From contig CAXXIY010000002.1 of NCBI GenBank assembly GCA_963675995.2, positions 2,294,001 to 2,358,000 on the forward strand: a stretch of 64,000 nucleotides of DNA, in the 5' to 3' direction. Shown here one piece after another: positions 1-9,193 of the stretch. Under the pieces are notes generated by a model. That model did not search any database. It was given only the letters and a program-made list of their open reading frames with translations, and had not been told where the DNA came from. The translations under genes and the position numbers were made by a program. Source of the DNA: JAAFHB01 sp963675995 (lineage in GTDB: Bacteria; Bacteroidota; Bacteroidia; Bacteroidales; Prolixibacteraceae). The first letter of the stretch is position 1; every line of letters begins with the position of its first letter.

Positions 1-2
1 AA

Positions 3-1412
3 GCAAATCCTAAGTTGGTTTTTCAACCACACCGACAGTTCCAAAGGAGAACTACCGACGAATTCAGGATAAATCCCCAACCCGAATCAATAAGGGTGAA
101 TAATTTGTTTAAATTGCAGAATACCTCCTTTGAGAAGGTTCAAAAAGATAAACTTGAAGCGCCAAAGAATCTCACCAACAGATTAAAATTTGAGATAAAA
201 GAGTCGCGTTTCAGCTTTTTAAAACATATCGAGCTTCGTATTGATCCAATGATCCAAAATTTTGGGGATACCAAACACCGATGGGTAGACTACCAAATTA
301 TTGCTTCATCACGCTACAGAGAATATTTTGACAAAATTCTTAAAAATTACTCCGAACAACACACCGTTCGTGAAAGTCAATGGATCGAAAAAATCGACAT
401 TCTAAGTACCGCACGCCCGAAAATTCCGGAGATTGATTACATCATCCCAACTTTTGAATGGCGTAAAACACAGGATCAGAATACAGTACGGCATCAGCGA
501 CTCGGCGGTGGATTGCGGATATTCCTAAAACGTCCCTGGTTCTCTACGGGTGATGACGAGATGTTAGGTATTATTCTCCCGCCAACACCTCCCAAAACTC
601 CCACTATTGCTACTGTAAACCAGGGTTATACGGGATATTACACCCACTGGGGAATCGATCCGTTACATAACTCCACCCAACCGGATTTATTAAGCCCTGC
701 ACCTCATGATTTTAGAATGAATCCCACATTCGACGAAAATGTACAATATCCTGATAGGGGGAATACGCGGGCAAATGTTGTCGCCTATCCCGTCCTTTTC
801 GATGAAGAGCGTCAGCAGTGGTTTTGCGATTTAGCCATTAATCCCAAAAATATGTATTTCCCGTTTGTAAAGCTGGCGATTGCAAGGTATCAGCCTCATT
901 CGGTGCACAAAGGAGATACAGATTGCCATCTATCGCCTGTAGTTATGGCGGATATGATGCAGCTGATGCCCGACAGGACATCAGTAATCCAATTTAAAAA
1001 GGAGGAAAAGAATTCTGTGTTTAGTGTCACGGTTTCAGGCGTTATTTACAGTGATATCTCAAATGCCTTTAAATTGTATAATTATATCCGTATTTCCTTA
1101 GTTGACAGCCGAATAGGGCAGCCTATCTATGGTTTTGTTGATGATGGAATAAATGCCAAGGATCTCAGGGATGAAAAGATTGAGCGAGAAATAAATGAGC
1201 GGGATGTGTCAAATAACCGGTTTAAAATAACTGCCGATTTTAGGTTGCCACATGCCTATAAAAATGCCCCTTTTCAGGTTGTTATTGAAGAATTCGAACG
1301 CGGACCTAAAAAAATGAAGGTAGCTGATGGTTATGAAGGACGTGTTGAACAATCGGAAGAGACTGATAAACTGGTTTTTGCCGATGTTATTAAAATAAAC
1401 GAGTCAAAATAA
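3..1412 (+). CDS. C-terminal part of an unrecognised large protein (5' end cut by window)
   Basis: The reading frame is open from base 3 to the TAA at 1410-1412, so the start lies upstream of the window; the TTG at 15 is not a convincing start. About 470 residues are visible. I do not recognise the family. The sequence is soluble-looking, with no membrane segment, many aromatic residues and prolines (for example RPWFSTGDDEMLG and PPTPPKTPT near the middle) and a charged C-terminus. There is no recognisable catalytic motif. A strong terminator follows 57 bp downstream, so the gene ends its transcription unit. Confidence that it is coding is high; the function is unknown. Confidence 0.75.
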   Translation, partial: ANPKLVFQPHRQFQRRTTDEFRINPQPESIRVNNLFKLQNTSFEKVQKDKLEAPKNLTNRLKFEIKESRFSFLKHIELRIDPMIQNFGDTKHRWVDYQIIASSRYREYFDKILKNYSEQHTVRESQWIEKIDILSTARPKIPEIDYIIPTFEWRKTQDQNTVRHQRLGGGLRIFLKRPWFSTGDDEMLGIILPPTPPKTPTIATVNQGYTGYYTHWGIDPLHNSTQPDLLSPAPHDFRMNPTFDENVQYPDRGNTRANVVAYPVLFDEERQQWFCDLAINPKNMYFPFVKLAIARYQPHSVHKGDTDCHLSPVVMADMMQLMPDRTSVIQFKKEEKNSVFSVTVSGVIYSDISNAFKLYNYIRISLVDSRIGQPIYGFVDDGINAKDLRDEKIEREINERDVSNNRFKITADFRLPHAYKNAPFQVVIEEFERGPKKMKVADGYEGRVEQSEETDKLVFADVIKINESK

Positions 1413-1468
1413 GGTCAAAATTCTTATCAGACTTTGATCCTCTCATATTGTGAAGGATCAGAAGGATT

Positions 1469-1503
1469 AAACTGCATTAAATCGATAATTTAATGCAGTT
1501 TTT
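1469..1503 (+). terminator. Rho-independent terminator
   Basis: Perfect 14-bp inverted repeat (1469-1482 with 1488-1501) around a 5-base loop, followed by a short T run. It lies 57 bp after the stop of the preceding unknown gene and before the aminotransferase. Confidence 0.85.
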
Positions 1504-1504
1504 C

Positions 1505-1512
1505 TATTTTTG
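1505..1512 (+). promoter_or_regulatory. Possible -7 element for the aminotransferase
   Basis: TATTTTTG fits the Bacteroidota -7 consensus TAnnTTTG and lies 47 bp before the aminotransferase ATG. No TTG is found at the usual -33 distance, because that place is taken by the terminator stem, so support is weak. Confidence 0.35.
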
Positions 1513-1559
1513 CTAAATCAATGCCCCAAATAATTTTTTATTTGAAATAAATTGAAGTT

Positions 1560-2732
1560 ATGCCTTTACTCAGCAATAGAATACAAAATTTCACGGACTC
1601 TGTTATTCGCCGGATGACCCGAATAGCCAATAGTTATGGTGCGGTGAATCTATCCCAGGGTTTTCCCGATTTCGACCCGCCGATAGAATTGAAACGCGCG
1701 CTTGGTGAAGTAGCTTTGGGGAGTATTCACCAATATGCGGTTACCTGGGGCGCTCCTAATTTCAGAAAGGCACTGGCAATAAAGCAATCGAAATGTATGG
1801 GAATCCCGATCGATCCAGAGACACAAATCGTAGTCACCTGCGGAAGTACTGAAGCAATGATCTGTGCCATGATGACAGTAGTCAATCCGGGTGATAAGGT
1901 GATCGTATTTTCCCCGTTTTACGAAAACTATACTGCTGACGCTATTCTTTCGGGCGCTGAACCTATTTATGTCCATCTGAGGCCACCCTATTTTGGATTT
2001 GATATTGATGAGCTTGAGGAGGCGTTTAAACAAAATCCCAAGGCCCTGATTCTGTGTAATCCATCCAATCCGTCGGGTAAAGTATTCACAATGGATGAAC
2101 TGAAAATAATTGCCGGTTTCGCCATCAAATATGATGTATTTGTGATTACCGATGAGGTCTATGAACATATTGTGTATGAGCCCTTTCATCACACCTATAT
2201 CGCTTCATTGCCTGGGATGTTTGAGCGGACATTATCATGTAATTCGCTTTCAAAAACCTATTCAATAACTGGGTGGCGTCTAGGCTATATCATTGCTCCA
2301 GACCATATTATTGATGGAGCCCGGAAGGTTCACGACTTTCTCACAGTTGGGGCTGCCGCTCCGTTACAGGAGGCAGCTGTAACCGCCCTGAATTTTGATG
2401 ATAACTATTATATCAAACTGAAGGAACTGTATACAGAGAAAAAAGATTTATTCTTAAAAGGACTTGATAAACTAAAGCTTAAATATACCAATCCACAGGG
2501 AGCCTATTATGTATTGGTTGATATTTCGGAATTTGGCGCTAATAACGATCTGGAATTTTGTGAATGGATGGCCCGCGAAGTTGGAGTGGCAGCAGTGCCC
2601 GGTTCAAGTTTCTTTAAGGAGGATGTACATCATTTGATCCGATTACACTTTGCAAAAAATCCGGACACACTCACTGAAGCCCTCAGGCGATTGGAACAAC
2701 TTCATTCTAAAGCAATTGCGTATTACAAGTGA
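1560..2732 (+). CDS. PLP-dependent class I/II aminotransferase (methionine/kynurenine aminotransferase-like)
   Basis: Fold type I aminotransferase, 390 residues, normal family length. The PLP lysine is K232 in NSLSKTYSITGWR. The cofactor-binding NPSNPSGK is at 167-174, with D198 and Y201 in ITDEVYEHI, and the substrate carboxylate arginine is probably in LIRLHFAKN near the C-terminus. The N-terminal NLSQGFPDFDPP pattern is typical of the YbdL/KAT branch, which transaminates methionine, kynurenine or aromatic amino acids; the exact substrate cannot be read from sequence. It lies between a terminator and a new promoter, so it is probably monocistronic. Confidence 0.9.
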   Translation: MPLLSNRIQNFTDSVIRRMTRIANSYGAVNLSQGFPDFDPPIELKRALGEVALGSIHQYAVTWGAPNFRKALAIKQSKCMGIPIDPETQIVVTCGSTEAMICAMMTVVNPGDKVIVFSPFYENYTADAILSGAEPIYVHLRPPYFGFDIDELEEAFKQNPKALILCNPSNPSGKVFTMDELKIIAGFAIKYDVFVITDEVYEHIVYEPFHHTYIASLPGMFERTLSCNSLSKTYSITGWRLGYIIAPDHIIDGARKVHDFLTVGAAAPLQEAAVTALNFDDNYYIKLKELYTEKKDLFLKGLDKLKLKYTNPQGAYYVLVDISEFGANNDLEFCEWMAREVGVAAVPGSSFFKEDVHHLIRLHFAKNPDTLTEALRRLEQLHSKAIAYYK

Positions 2733-2772
2733 TCCTTTACCTAAACTGGAAAATCGCACATTTTTGTTGCTC

Positions 2773-2802
2773 TTGTTTTTCCCTCCCGAAAAGATATCTT
2801 TG
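2773..2802 (+). promoter_or_regulatory. Bacteroidota-type promoter of the ferredoxin-terpenoid-propeller cluster
   Basis: TTG at 2773-2775, a 19-bp spacer and TATCTTTG at 2795-2802 match the -33/-7 pattern TTG...TAnnTTTG. The predicted start of transcription, about 2807, leaves a leader of about 34 nt before the ATG at 2841. This is one of the two best promoter matches in the window and stands at the head of the long + strand gene cluster. Confidence 0.65.
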
Positions 2803-2840
2803 CTTAAGTTTAAGTGAATTAAAACCGGGTTTTTGTAGCT

Positions 2841-3632
2841 ATGAGTAGGAAGGTGTTTTTTTGTAATTGTGGTGCTAAACTGATCGGAGAGGATCGATTA
2901 ACCGGTATTTCAGAATATCTGGTTAAAAGCGGACAGCCATTCGTGGAGATTTCCGATTTGTGCGGATGTGCTGTCAATCGGAAAAGTGAAACAAGAGAAT
3001 TGTTTTCAACAACGGATGAGATTTTAGTCATTGCCTGTTACCCGCGTGCGGTTAAACTTTTACTGGATAATTGCGGCATCCACCATCAATCCCTGAATAT
3101 GAACTACCTTAATTTCAGGGAGCTGAGCAATGATCAGATTTTTGCCCAAATCAACTTTTTTTTTAATGGTCAGAATTCCGAAATGGGCTCTTCCAAATTT
3201 GCCACAATTGCCGAATGGCCTTCATGGTATCCGATCATCGATTATTCGCGCTGTACCACATGTGGACAATGTGCCGATTTTTGTCTGTTCGGAGTTTATG
3301 AAAAAACTGATAATAAGGTAGTTGTAGTCAATCCCCAGGGATGTAAAAACAATTGTCCGGCTTGTGGCCGCATTTGTCCCCAGACAGCTATTATTTTCCC
3401 GAAATATGAACATCAGGGAGCCATTGCAGGCTCTGATACCATTGATGAAATTGCCGAACAACAGCGTCAAACGCAGGATATTGATGCTATACTTGGAAGC
3501 AATATTTATAAAGCGCTAGAAATGCGTAAAGCGAAACGTCAATCTATCATTCGTTCTACCGCCATGCAGCAGGCGATAACAGACCGGGATAAAGCCCTCG
3601 CTGAAACTTCCAGCCATCTGAAGATGAAATAA
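2841..3632 (+). CDS. Two-[4Fe-4S] ferredoxin-type protein with Hdr-like cysteine-rich N-terminus
   Basis: Cytosolic iron-sulfur protein of 263 residues. The C-terminal half has two [4Fe-4S] motifs: CTTCGQCADFC (C138, C141, C144, C148) and C168, C172, C175, C179. The second is irregular, with three residues between its first two cysteines. The N-terminal 80 residues hold CNCG (C8, C10), CGC (C41, C43) and an IACYPR segment (C66). This pattern resembles the N-terminal domain of HdrA-type heterodisulfide reductase subunits; that likeness is my inference. No signal peptide is seen. The last 60 residues are helical and charged without cysteines. It is first in the long + strand cluster, 74 bp before the radical SAM gene. 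Confidence 0.8.
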   Translation: MSRKVFFCNCGAKLIGEDRLTGISEYLVKSGQPFVEISDLCGCAVNRKSETRELFSTTDEILVIACYPRAVKLLLDNCGIHHQSLNMNYLNFRELSNDQIFAQINFFFNGQNSEMGSSKFATIAEWPSWYPIIDYSRCTTCGQCADFCLFGVYEKTDNKVVVVNPQGCKNNCPACGRICPQTAIIFPKYEHQGAIAGSDTIDEIAEQQRQTQDIDAILGSNIYKALEMRKAKRQSIIRSTAMQQAITDRDKALAETSSHLKMK

Positions 3633-3706
3633 GGGTTGGCTGCAAGGTTCTTGTGGCCTAAAACGATTCCCTAAATGAAAAGCAATAATATTGTAAAAAA
3701 CTGATA

Positions 3707-4885
3707 ATGTCAATAATACGCAATGTTTTAAAATCTGATCGCCGGTGTTTATGGAAGTTCGCCTATAACATGGGGTGGAAAGGGGTTGCAGGTTTTAGTA
3801 AATTCCAGAAAAGAAAGAAGCGGGGAGAAAATTTTCCAGCTTTTCAGTTTATTTCTGTCACCGATGACTGTAATCTGGCATGTCAGGGATGTTGGGTTAC
3901 GAAAGGGGAGAAGAGCACAACGCTCGATTTGGCTACACTCAACAAAATTATAACCGACAGCAAAAAGCATGGAAGTTACTTTTTTGGGATCTTAGGTGGT
4001 GAACCTTTGATGTACAACGAATTAATGAATTTATTCAGGGCGCATCCCGATTGTTACTTTCAACTGTTCACCAATGGAACATTACTTTCCGACAAAGTTG
4101 CAGCTGAATTAAAACAACTGGCGAACGTAACTCCCTTGATAAGTCTCGAAGGAAACGAAATTGTTGCAGATGTCCGAAGAGGAAGTAATCGTGTGTTTCA
4201 ACGAACAATCAAAGCCATCGAAACCGCCACCGGTTCAGGATTAATTACAGGTGTTGCAATAAGTGTTTGCAAATCAAACATTGATATGGCACTATCGGAT
4301 GAGTTTGTTGAATTACTGCATTCGCGTGGAGTAATCTATGTCTGGTATTACATCTACCGACCAACAGGCGAAAATCCCCATTTTGAACTGGCACTCTCTC
4401 CTGAGGAAATTTTGCGTTTGCGACTTTTTCTGGTGGAAGGGAGAACTAAATATCCGATTGTGATGATCGATTCCTACTGGGGCGCCAATGGTGAACCATT
4501 TTGTCCAGCGGCAGAAGGCCTTAGCCATCACATCAATCCGGCAGGAAATATTGAACCTTGTCCTGTAATCCAGTTTTCGTGTGAAAATATACAAAACGGT
4601 GATCTCAAGGAAGTTTATGAAAACTCTACCTTTATAAAAAAATTTAAATCAGAGGTTAACAGGCAAACACAAGGTTGTATCCTTATGGAAAATCCAGCCT
4701 GGCTTGCTAAATTTGTAACGGATCATCAATCCATAAATACGTCAAACCGCCCAGGACTTTTGGAACAATTATCCAATGGAAATGTTATTTGCAGTCACGG
4801 TAGCTGTCCTAAAATTCCGGAAAAAAACTGGATCTACCGAATGGCCAAAAAAAGGGCCTTCTTTGGTCTGGGCGCTTACGGTTAA
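3707..4885 (+). CDS. Radical SAM protein with SPASM-like C-terminus
   Basis: 392 residues. The SAM-binding [4Fe-4S] motif CNLACQGC (C55, C59, C62) is followed by the GGEP motif of the radical SAM barrel (GILGGEPLMY). The C-terminal third has further cysteines, in the NIEPCPVIQFSC segment, QGCILM and VICSHGSCP, suggesting an auxiliary cluster of the SPASM/twitch type. The substrate is not readable. Sitting directly before a prenyl synthase fusion (11-bp gap) and two cyclase-like genes, it may modify a terpenoid, as HpnH does in hopanoid synthesis, or a protein; both are inference. The family is certain, the role is not. Confidence 0.88.
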   Translation: MSIIRNVLKSDRRCLWKFAYNMGWKGVAGFSKFQKRKKRGENFPAFQFISVTDDCNLACQGCWVTKGEKSTTLDLATLNKIITDSKKHGSYFFGILGGEPLMYNELMNLFRAHPDCYFQLFTNGTLLSDKVAAELKQLANVTPLISLEGNEIVADVRRGSNRVFQRTIKAIETATGSGLITGVAISVCKSNIDMALSDEFVELLHSRGVIYVWYYIYRPTGENPHFELALSPEEILRLRLFLVEGRTKYPIVMIDSYWGANGEPFCPAAEGLSHHINPAGNIEPCPVIQFSCENIQNGDLKEVYENSTFIKKFKSEVNRQTQGCILMENPAWLAKFVTDHQSINTSNRPGLLEQLSNGNVICSHGSCPKIPEKNWIYRMAKKRAFFGLGAYG

Positions 4886-4896
4886 TATTTTTTATC

Positions 4897-6492
4897 ATGC
4901 ATTCAAAAGATTTTCAATCCATATTTACCCTCGATGTTCCGTCAGAGAAATCGAAACGGACCCAAATCAGGACCGCTGTTGAATCGTATTTTCAGAAAAA
5001 TCAGGTGATACCACCGGTAAGTCACGATGGTTTGGTCCGGTTTGCTACGTTACTGATTGAAGCTGAAAAGTGGGAAGAACGATACCGTGCCTTTATAATG
5101 GTATGTTGCGGTAATGCCATCTGGAGATCAGTGGTTGGAGCAATCCCTTTTAACCGGCGAATTTTTCTGTTGCCACAATGCCTTAGAAATGCAGCAAATT
5201 GCAAAGCTCAGCAAGATGAATTGGGATTATTATGCGGTGAATGTGGCAGTTGCAGTATATCTGGTTTTTTACGTGAAGCCGAAAATCTGGGTTATGTCGC
5301 ATTGGTGACGGAGGGAACTACCATAACCACCCGCCTTATTGAAAGTGGGAAAGTCGACGCGGTAATAGGTGTCGGATGTATGGAAGTACTCCAAAAAATG
5401 TTTACGTCAGTGAGTAGGTATTCTATTCCAAGTATCGGAATTCCACTAACTTCATGTGGCTGTGTGGATACAACAGCTGATGCGGAATGGATTAAACAGG
5501 AGATTTATAATTTCCGTGAAGATGCATCTATCCGTTTACTAAATCTTAACTATTTGAAAAACAAATCTTCATCTATTTTCGGTGAAGAGCAGTTGGTTCG
5601 GATGCTTGGACCTGCTAAAAGTAAAACGGAGCTCATTGCTTTTGAATCGCTTCTTGCCGGGGGGCAGCGGTTACGTCCATTTCTTACTGCCCTGGCTTAC
5701 GAAGCATTTGTAGATGAACCTGATCCTGCAATTCTGAATATGCTGGCATTATCAGTCGAGTGTTTTCATAAAGCATCATTAATTCATGATGATATTGAGG
5801 ATCATGATGATATGAGATATGGGGTGGAAACGCTTCATATCCATCATGGGATTTCTGTTGCAATCAATGTTGGCGATTACCTGATTGGTGAAGGGTACCG
5901 ACTGATCTCGGAAAGTTCACTCTCTCCTGAAATGATTCGTGAAGGGATTAAAATAATCTCAAGGGGCCATCGCAGCCTGACAATCGGTCAGGGGGCAGAA
6001 CTAATTTCCATTAATTCTAAAGAGATACTTCCTCTTGACGAAATGTTGGAATTATTTGAAAATAAAACTGCTGCAGCATTCAAAGTTTCCCTTTTACTTG
6101 GCGCTACCATCGGGGGTGCCTCCCACAAAATAATCGAAATGTTAAGCCAATTTAGTCAATCGATAGGGGTTGGATATCAGATAAAAGACGATCTGGCAGA
6201 TTATCAGGGTAATAAAGGAGATATTGCCGTTAGAAAATTTTCTATTTTACTCTCTGTACTAAAGGATAGAATCCCCAAAACAGAAATGGAAATCTTGCTT
6301 ACTGCGTATAAAAATGATGATTATGAAGCATTATACGAATTGATTGATCGCTACCAGGTGCTTGATGCTACAAATGAGTTATTGACCAGCACAATTTATG
6401 AAGCCAGAAGTTGTCTTGAAAATATTTCGAACATGGGGCTTAAACTTGCATTATATGAGATTTTGGGAAAAATTTTTAAAGATTTTATTTAA
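4897..6492 (+). CDS. DUF116 - polyprenyl diphosphate synthase fusion
   Basis: 531 residues in two parts. Residues 1 to about 215 are a DUF116-type domain rich in conserved cysteines (C95, C102, C113, C116, C119, C161, C187, C189), perhaps binding a metal or cluster. Residues about 225-531 are a trans-polyprenyl diphosphate synthase. GGQRLRP is at 255-261, the first Asp-rich motif is DDIEDHDD at 298-305, and the second is DDLAD at 431-435. Both magnesium-diphosphate motifs are intact, so the synthase is probably active. The residues just before the first motif (A293, S294) are small, which in this family allows products longer than C15. The downstream repeat protein overlaps its 3' end by 38 bp. 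Confidence 0.88.
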   Translation: MHSKDFQSIFTLDVPSEKSKRTQIRTAVESYFQKNQVIPPVSHDGLVRFATLLIEAEKWEERYRAFIMVCCGNAIWRSVVGAIPFNRRIFLLPQCLRNAANCKAQQDELGLLCGECGSCSISGFLREAENLGYVALVTEGTTITTRLIESGKVDAVIGVGCMEVLQKMFTSVSRYSIPSIGIPLTSCGCVDTTADAEWIKQEIYNFREDASIRLLNLNYLKNKSSSIFGEEQLVRMLGPAKSKTELIAFESLLAGGQRLRPFLTALAYEAFVDEPDPAILNMLALSVECFHKASLIHDDIEDHDDMRYGVETLHIHHGISVAINVGDYLIGEGYRLISESSLSPEMIREGIKIISRGHRSLTIGQGAELISINSKEILPLDEMLELFENKTAAAFKVSLLLGATIGGASHKIIEMLSQFSQSIGVGYQIKDDLADYQGNKGDIAVRKFSILLSVLKDRIPKTEMEILLTAYKNDDYEALYELIDRYQVLDATNELLTSTIYEARSCLENISNMGLKLALYEILGKIFKDFI

Positions 6493-7330
6493 ACTTGCCG
6501 CACAACCAAAGTTAAAAAGGGTAAAACCAAAACTTCTGGAACCGGTTTTAGCCAAAGCATCGATGATGCTTGACCAGGAAATGATTTCTGAAATCCACAC
6601 TTTTATCCTTAGTAAACAGACTGTTAACGGCGGATTCGAGGATAGGGGAGGGAAAAATGATTTATATTACACCCTTTTTGGAGCTTTTATCGCAGAAGCT
6701 TTTGGAGTTACTGAGGTGATGGAACCTCTGAAAATTTATGTTAAGGAATATGTTTCGCAGAATAATCTGGCCGGAGTTTATCGATTTTGTGGTGCGATTC
6801 TTTATGCCAAACTGATAGGAACAGATTCGACAACCGAAAAGCTGAGAAAACAAATTGTAGCCGATCTGATGCGACAAAATTCAAATCAGCCTGAATATTC
6901 GGTTTTTCTTGGAATGCTCGCTCTCTACTATCTTGAGGACTTTTTAACTATGCAACGTCTTGTTAATCTGTATAAAAAATCATTTTCACTTAAAGCACTT
7001 CCTTGTCCGGTCGTTGCAGCAACTGCAATTTTATTGGAAATGGCAGGAAATAAAAATAAGGAGGCTACAGATATTGTGAGGTCATTTTACCGGGGAAATG
7101 GGGGATTTGCAGCTCTTCACAAGGCTCCATCCGAAGATTTGCTCTCCACAGCTGTCGCCCTATATGCGCTTTATTTTCTGGACGCTGATGTGAGATTAAT
7201 AAAACCCGATTGTCTTATTTTTGTTGATGAGCTATATGATAACGGAGGATTTCGTTCCACGTCATCCGATCCTCATACAGATATTGAATACACTTTTTAT
7301 GGTTTGCTTGCATTAGGTTCATTAAGTTAA
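6455..7330 (+). CDS. Prenyltransferase/squalene-oxidase repeat protein
   Basis: About 291 residues from the ATG at 6455, which overlaps the synthase gene by 38 bp; an earlier in-frame ATG at 6398 would overlap by 95 bp and is less likely. It holds alpha-alpha barrel repeats of the family found in squalene cyclases and in the beta subunits of protein prenyltransferases. These appear as NGGFEDRGGKNDLYYTLFGA near residue 45, NGGFAALHKAPSEDLLSTAV near residue 210, and a C-terminal NGGFRS followed by DIEYTFYGLLALGSL. No DxDD motif is seen, and I could not identify the zinc ligands of protein farnesyltransferase. It is much shorter than full cyclases and may form a pair with the next protein. Confidence 0.8.
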   Translation: MRFWEKFLKILFKLAAQPKLKRVKPKLLEPVLAKASMMLDQEMISEIHTFILSKQTVNGGFEDRGGKNDLYYTLFGAFIAEAFGVTEVMEPLKIYVKEYVSQNNLAGVYRFCGAILYAKLIGTDSTTEKLRKQIVADLMRQNSNQPEYSVFLGMLALYYLEDFLTMQRLVNLYKKSFSLKALPCPVVAATAILLEMAGNKNKEATDIVRSFYRGNGGFAALHKAPSEDLLSTAVALYALYFLDADVRLIKPDCLIFVDELYDNGGFRSTSSDPHTDIEYTFYGLLALGSLS

Positions 7331-7360
7331 TGATGCGCTGTAATGGAATAAAATAATTTT

Positions 7361-9154
7361 ATGAAGCAGAATAAATTTGATAATCAATATGATGAGTTAG
7401 TTAAACTGTTGAAATCCGAACGAAATGAGGCCGGGTTCTGGAACGGTAAACTTTCATCAAGTGCGCTTGCGACTGCGGTCTCAATCGTTGCACTTAAGAT
7501 CAATGGTGATAGTGCTGACGATGCCTTAATTTTAAATGGATTAGAATGGCTTTTAAATAACATTAATCCTGACGGAGGTTTTGGAGATACCCCCGGAAGC
7601 AAAAGTAATGTAAGCACCTCATTACTCAGTTATGGTGCGATTAATTATTGTTTAACAAGCAATATCGCTGCGAAGGAAACTATTTTAAGAATCGAAAGAT
7701 ATCTGTCGCAGCAGAAGCTTGATGTGAACAGCAACGATATAACATCTTCTATATTATCTTTTTATGGAAACGATTACACCTTTTCGGTTCCTATTCTTTC
7801 GATGTTGATCGTTTGTGGCGTTCTCAACAAAGATTCCTGTAGAAAAATCCCCCAGTTACCATTTGAATTTACGCTACTGCCTGCTTCGTGGTACAGACTG
7901 TTCAATTTGCGGGTCGTAAGCTATGCTATTCCGGCACTGATTGGTGTTGGGATTTTTATTTTTAAGACAAGAAAACGGCATAATCTGATAATGCGTTGGA
8001 TCAGAAAACGGTCAATTCAGCCAGCATTGCGCAAGCTTGAAAAAATAGTTCCCGAAAGTGGTGGGTTCCTGGAAGCAATTCCCCTTACCGCTTTTGTTGT
8101 AATGTGTCTGATATCATCCGGGATCAGTCAAAGTTCGGTGGTCACCAAAGGAATTTCCTTTTTGCGTAATCTTCAACGGACTGATGGCAGCTGGCCCATC
8201 GATACCGATCTTTCAACCTGGGTGACCACCTTAAGTGTGAAGGCGCTGGGACCACAAATTTCGGAAGAATTTTCGACAATTGAAATCAATCAACTTGTAA
8301 ATCATTTAAATTCAATTCAATATAAAGATATTCATCCTTTTAATCTTGCACAACCAGGAGGCTGGGGCTGGACCAACTTATCGGGTGCAGTACCAGATGT
8401 TGATGATACTGCAGGGGCAATTATAGCCCTTCTTGAGTTATACAAAAATGGAAAAGACTTATCTGAAGCAATTATACTTGGATCTCAATGGTTGACAACA
8501 CTTCAAAATAAGGATGGAGGATTTCCCACTTTCTGTAAAGGGTGGGGGAGACTTCCATTTGATAGTAGTTGTGCCGATCTTACCGGACATGCATTGCTTG
8601 CATTGACCAAATCGGTTGAAATTTTGGGTGATCAAATTGACAATGAATTAAAAAACACCATGAAACAGTGTATTGCCCGATCATTTGGATTTCTTTGGAA
8701 AGCCCAGCATGAAAATGGATCGTGGATACCATTGTGGTTCGGAAATCAGGACACAACAGACCGGAAAAACCGGGTTTACGGAACTGCCAAGGTAGCTATC
8801 TATTTGAATGACAGCATAAAGTATCAAAGTCTTGATGCGAATATAAAAAATCATATCGAAAATCTTCTCTCCAGGGCTAATCGTTATTTGTTAGACCAGC
8901 AAAATGAGGATGGAAGCTGGGGAGGTGAAGCCGGAATCGCTGGTACAATTGAAGAAAGTTCTTTGGCGATCTCTGCGCTGATCGGAAAAGATCAGGTGGC
9001 CATTCAGAAGGGATTTGAATGGCTTGAAATAGAATATAAAAAAAATGGTTTGCGATCGAATCCGATTGGCCTCTATTTCGCGATGTTGTGGTATGATGAG
9101 AAATTGTTTCCTTTAATTTATTATATCGAAGCGCTCCGAAGGTATTTGAAATGA
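7361..9154 (+). CDS. Squalene-hopene-cyclase-like class II terpene cyclase
   Basis: 597 residues, close to the roughly 630 of squalene-hopene cyclases. The catalytic-acid motif PDVDDTAG (D346, D348, D349) matches the DxDDTA motif that protonates the substrate in class II cyclases. QW-like repeats are present: LQRTDGSW near 272, LQNKDGGF near 381 and QQNEDGSWGG near 509. One hydrophobic segment (about 186-200) could dock it to the membrane, as in known cyclases. With the prenyl synthase immediately upstream, cyclisation of a polyprenyl substrate is the natural reading, but the substrate and product are unknown. Members of this repeat family can also be non-cyclase proteins. Confidence 0.82.
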   Translation: MKQNKFDNQYDELVKLLKSERNEAGFWNGKLSSSALATAVSIVALKINGDSADDALILNGLEWLLNNINPDGGFGDTPGSKSNVSTSLLSYGAINYCLTSNIAAKETILRIERYLSQQKLDVNSNDITSSILSFYGNDYTFSVPILSMLIVCGVLNKDSCRKIPQLPFEFTLLPASWYRLFNLRVVSYAIPALIGVGIFIFKTRKRHNLIMRWIRKRSIQPALRKLEKIVPESGGFLEAIPLTAFVVMCLISSGISQSSVVTKGISFLRNLQRTDGSWPIDTDLSTWVTTLSVKALGPQISEEFSTIEINQLVNHLNSIQYKDIHPFNLAQPGGWGWTNLSGAVPDVDDTAGAIIALLELYKNGKDLSEAIILGSQWLTTLQNKDGGFPTFCKGWGRLPFDSSCADLTGHALLALTKSVEILGDQIDNELKNTMKQCIARSFGFLWKAQHENGSWIPLWFGNQDTTDRKNRVYGTAKVAIYLNDSIKYQSLDANIKNHIENLLSRANRYLLDQQNEDGSWGGEAGIAGTIEESSLAISALIGKDQVAIQKGFEWLEIEYKKNGLRSNPIGLYFAMLWYDEKLFPLIYYIEALRRYLK

Positions 9155-9193
9155 GAATATTTGTTTTCTGAAATTTTCAATGATTTGTAGATT

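Noticed and set aside
1650..2192. 180-codon open frame on - inside the aminotransferase
   Set aside because: It is antisense to a conserved enzyme and has no family likeness or start signals.
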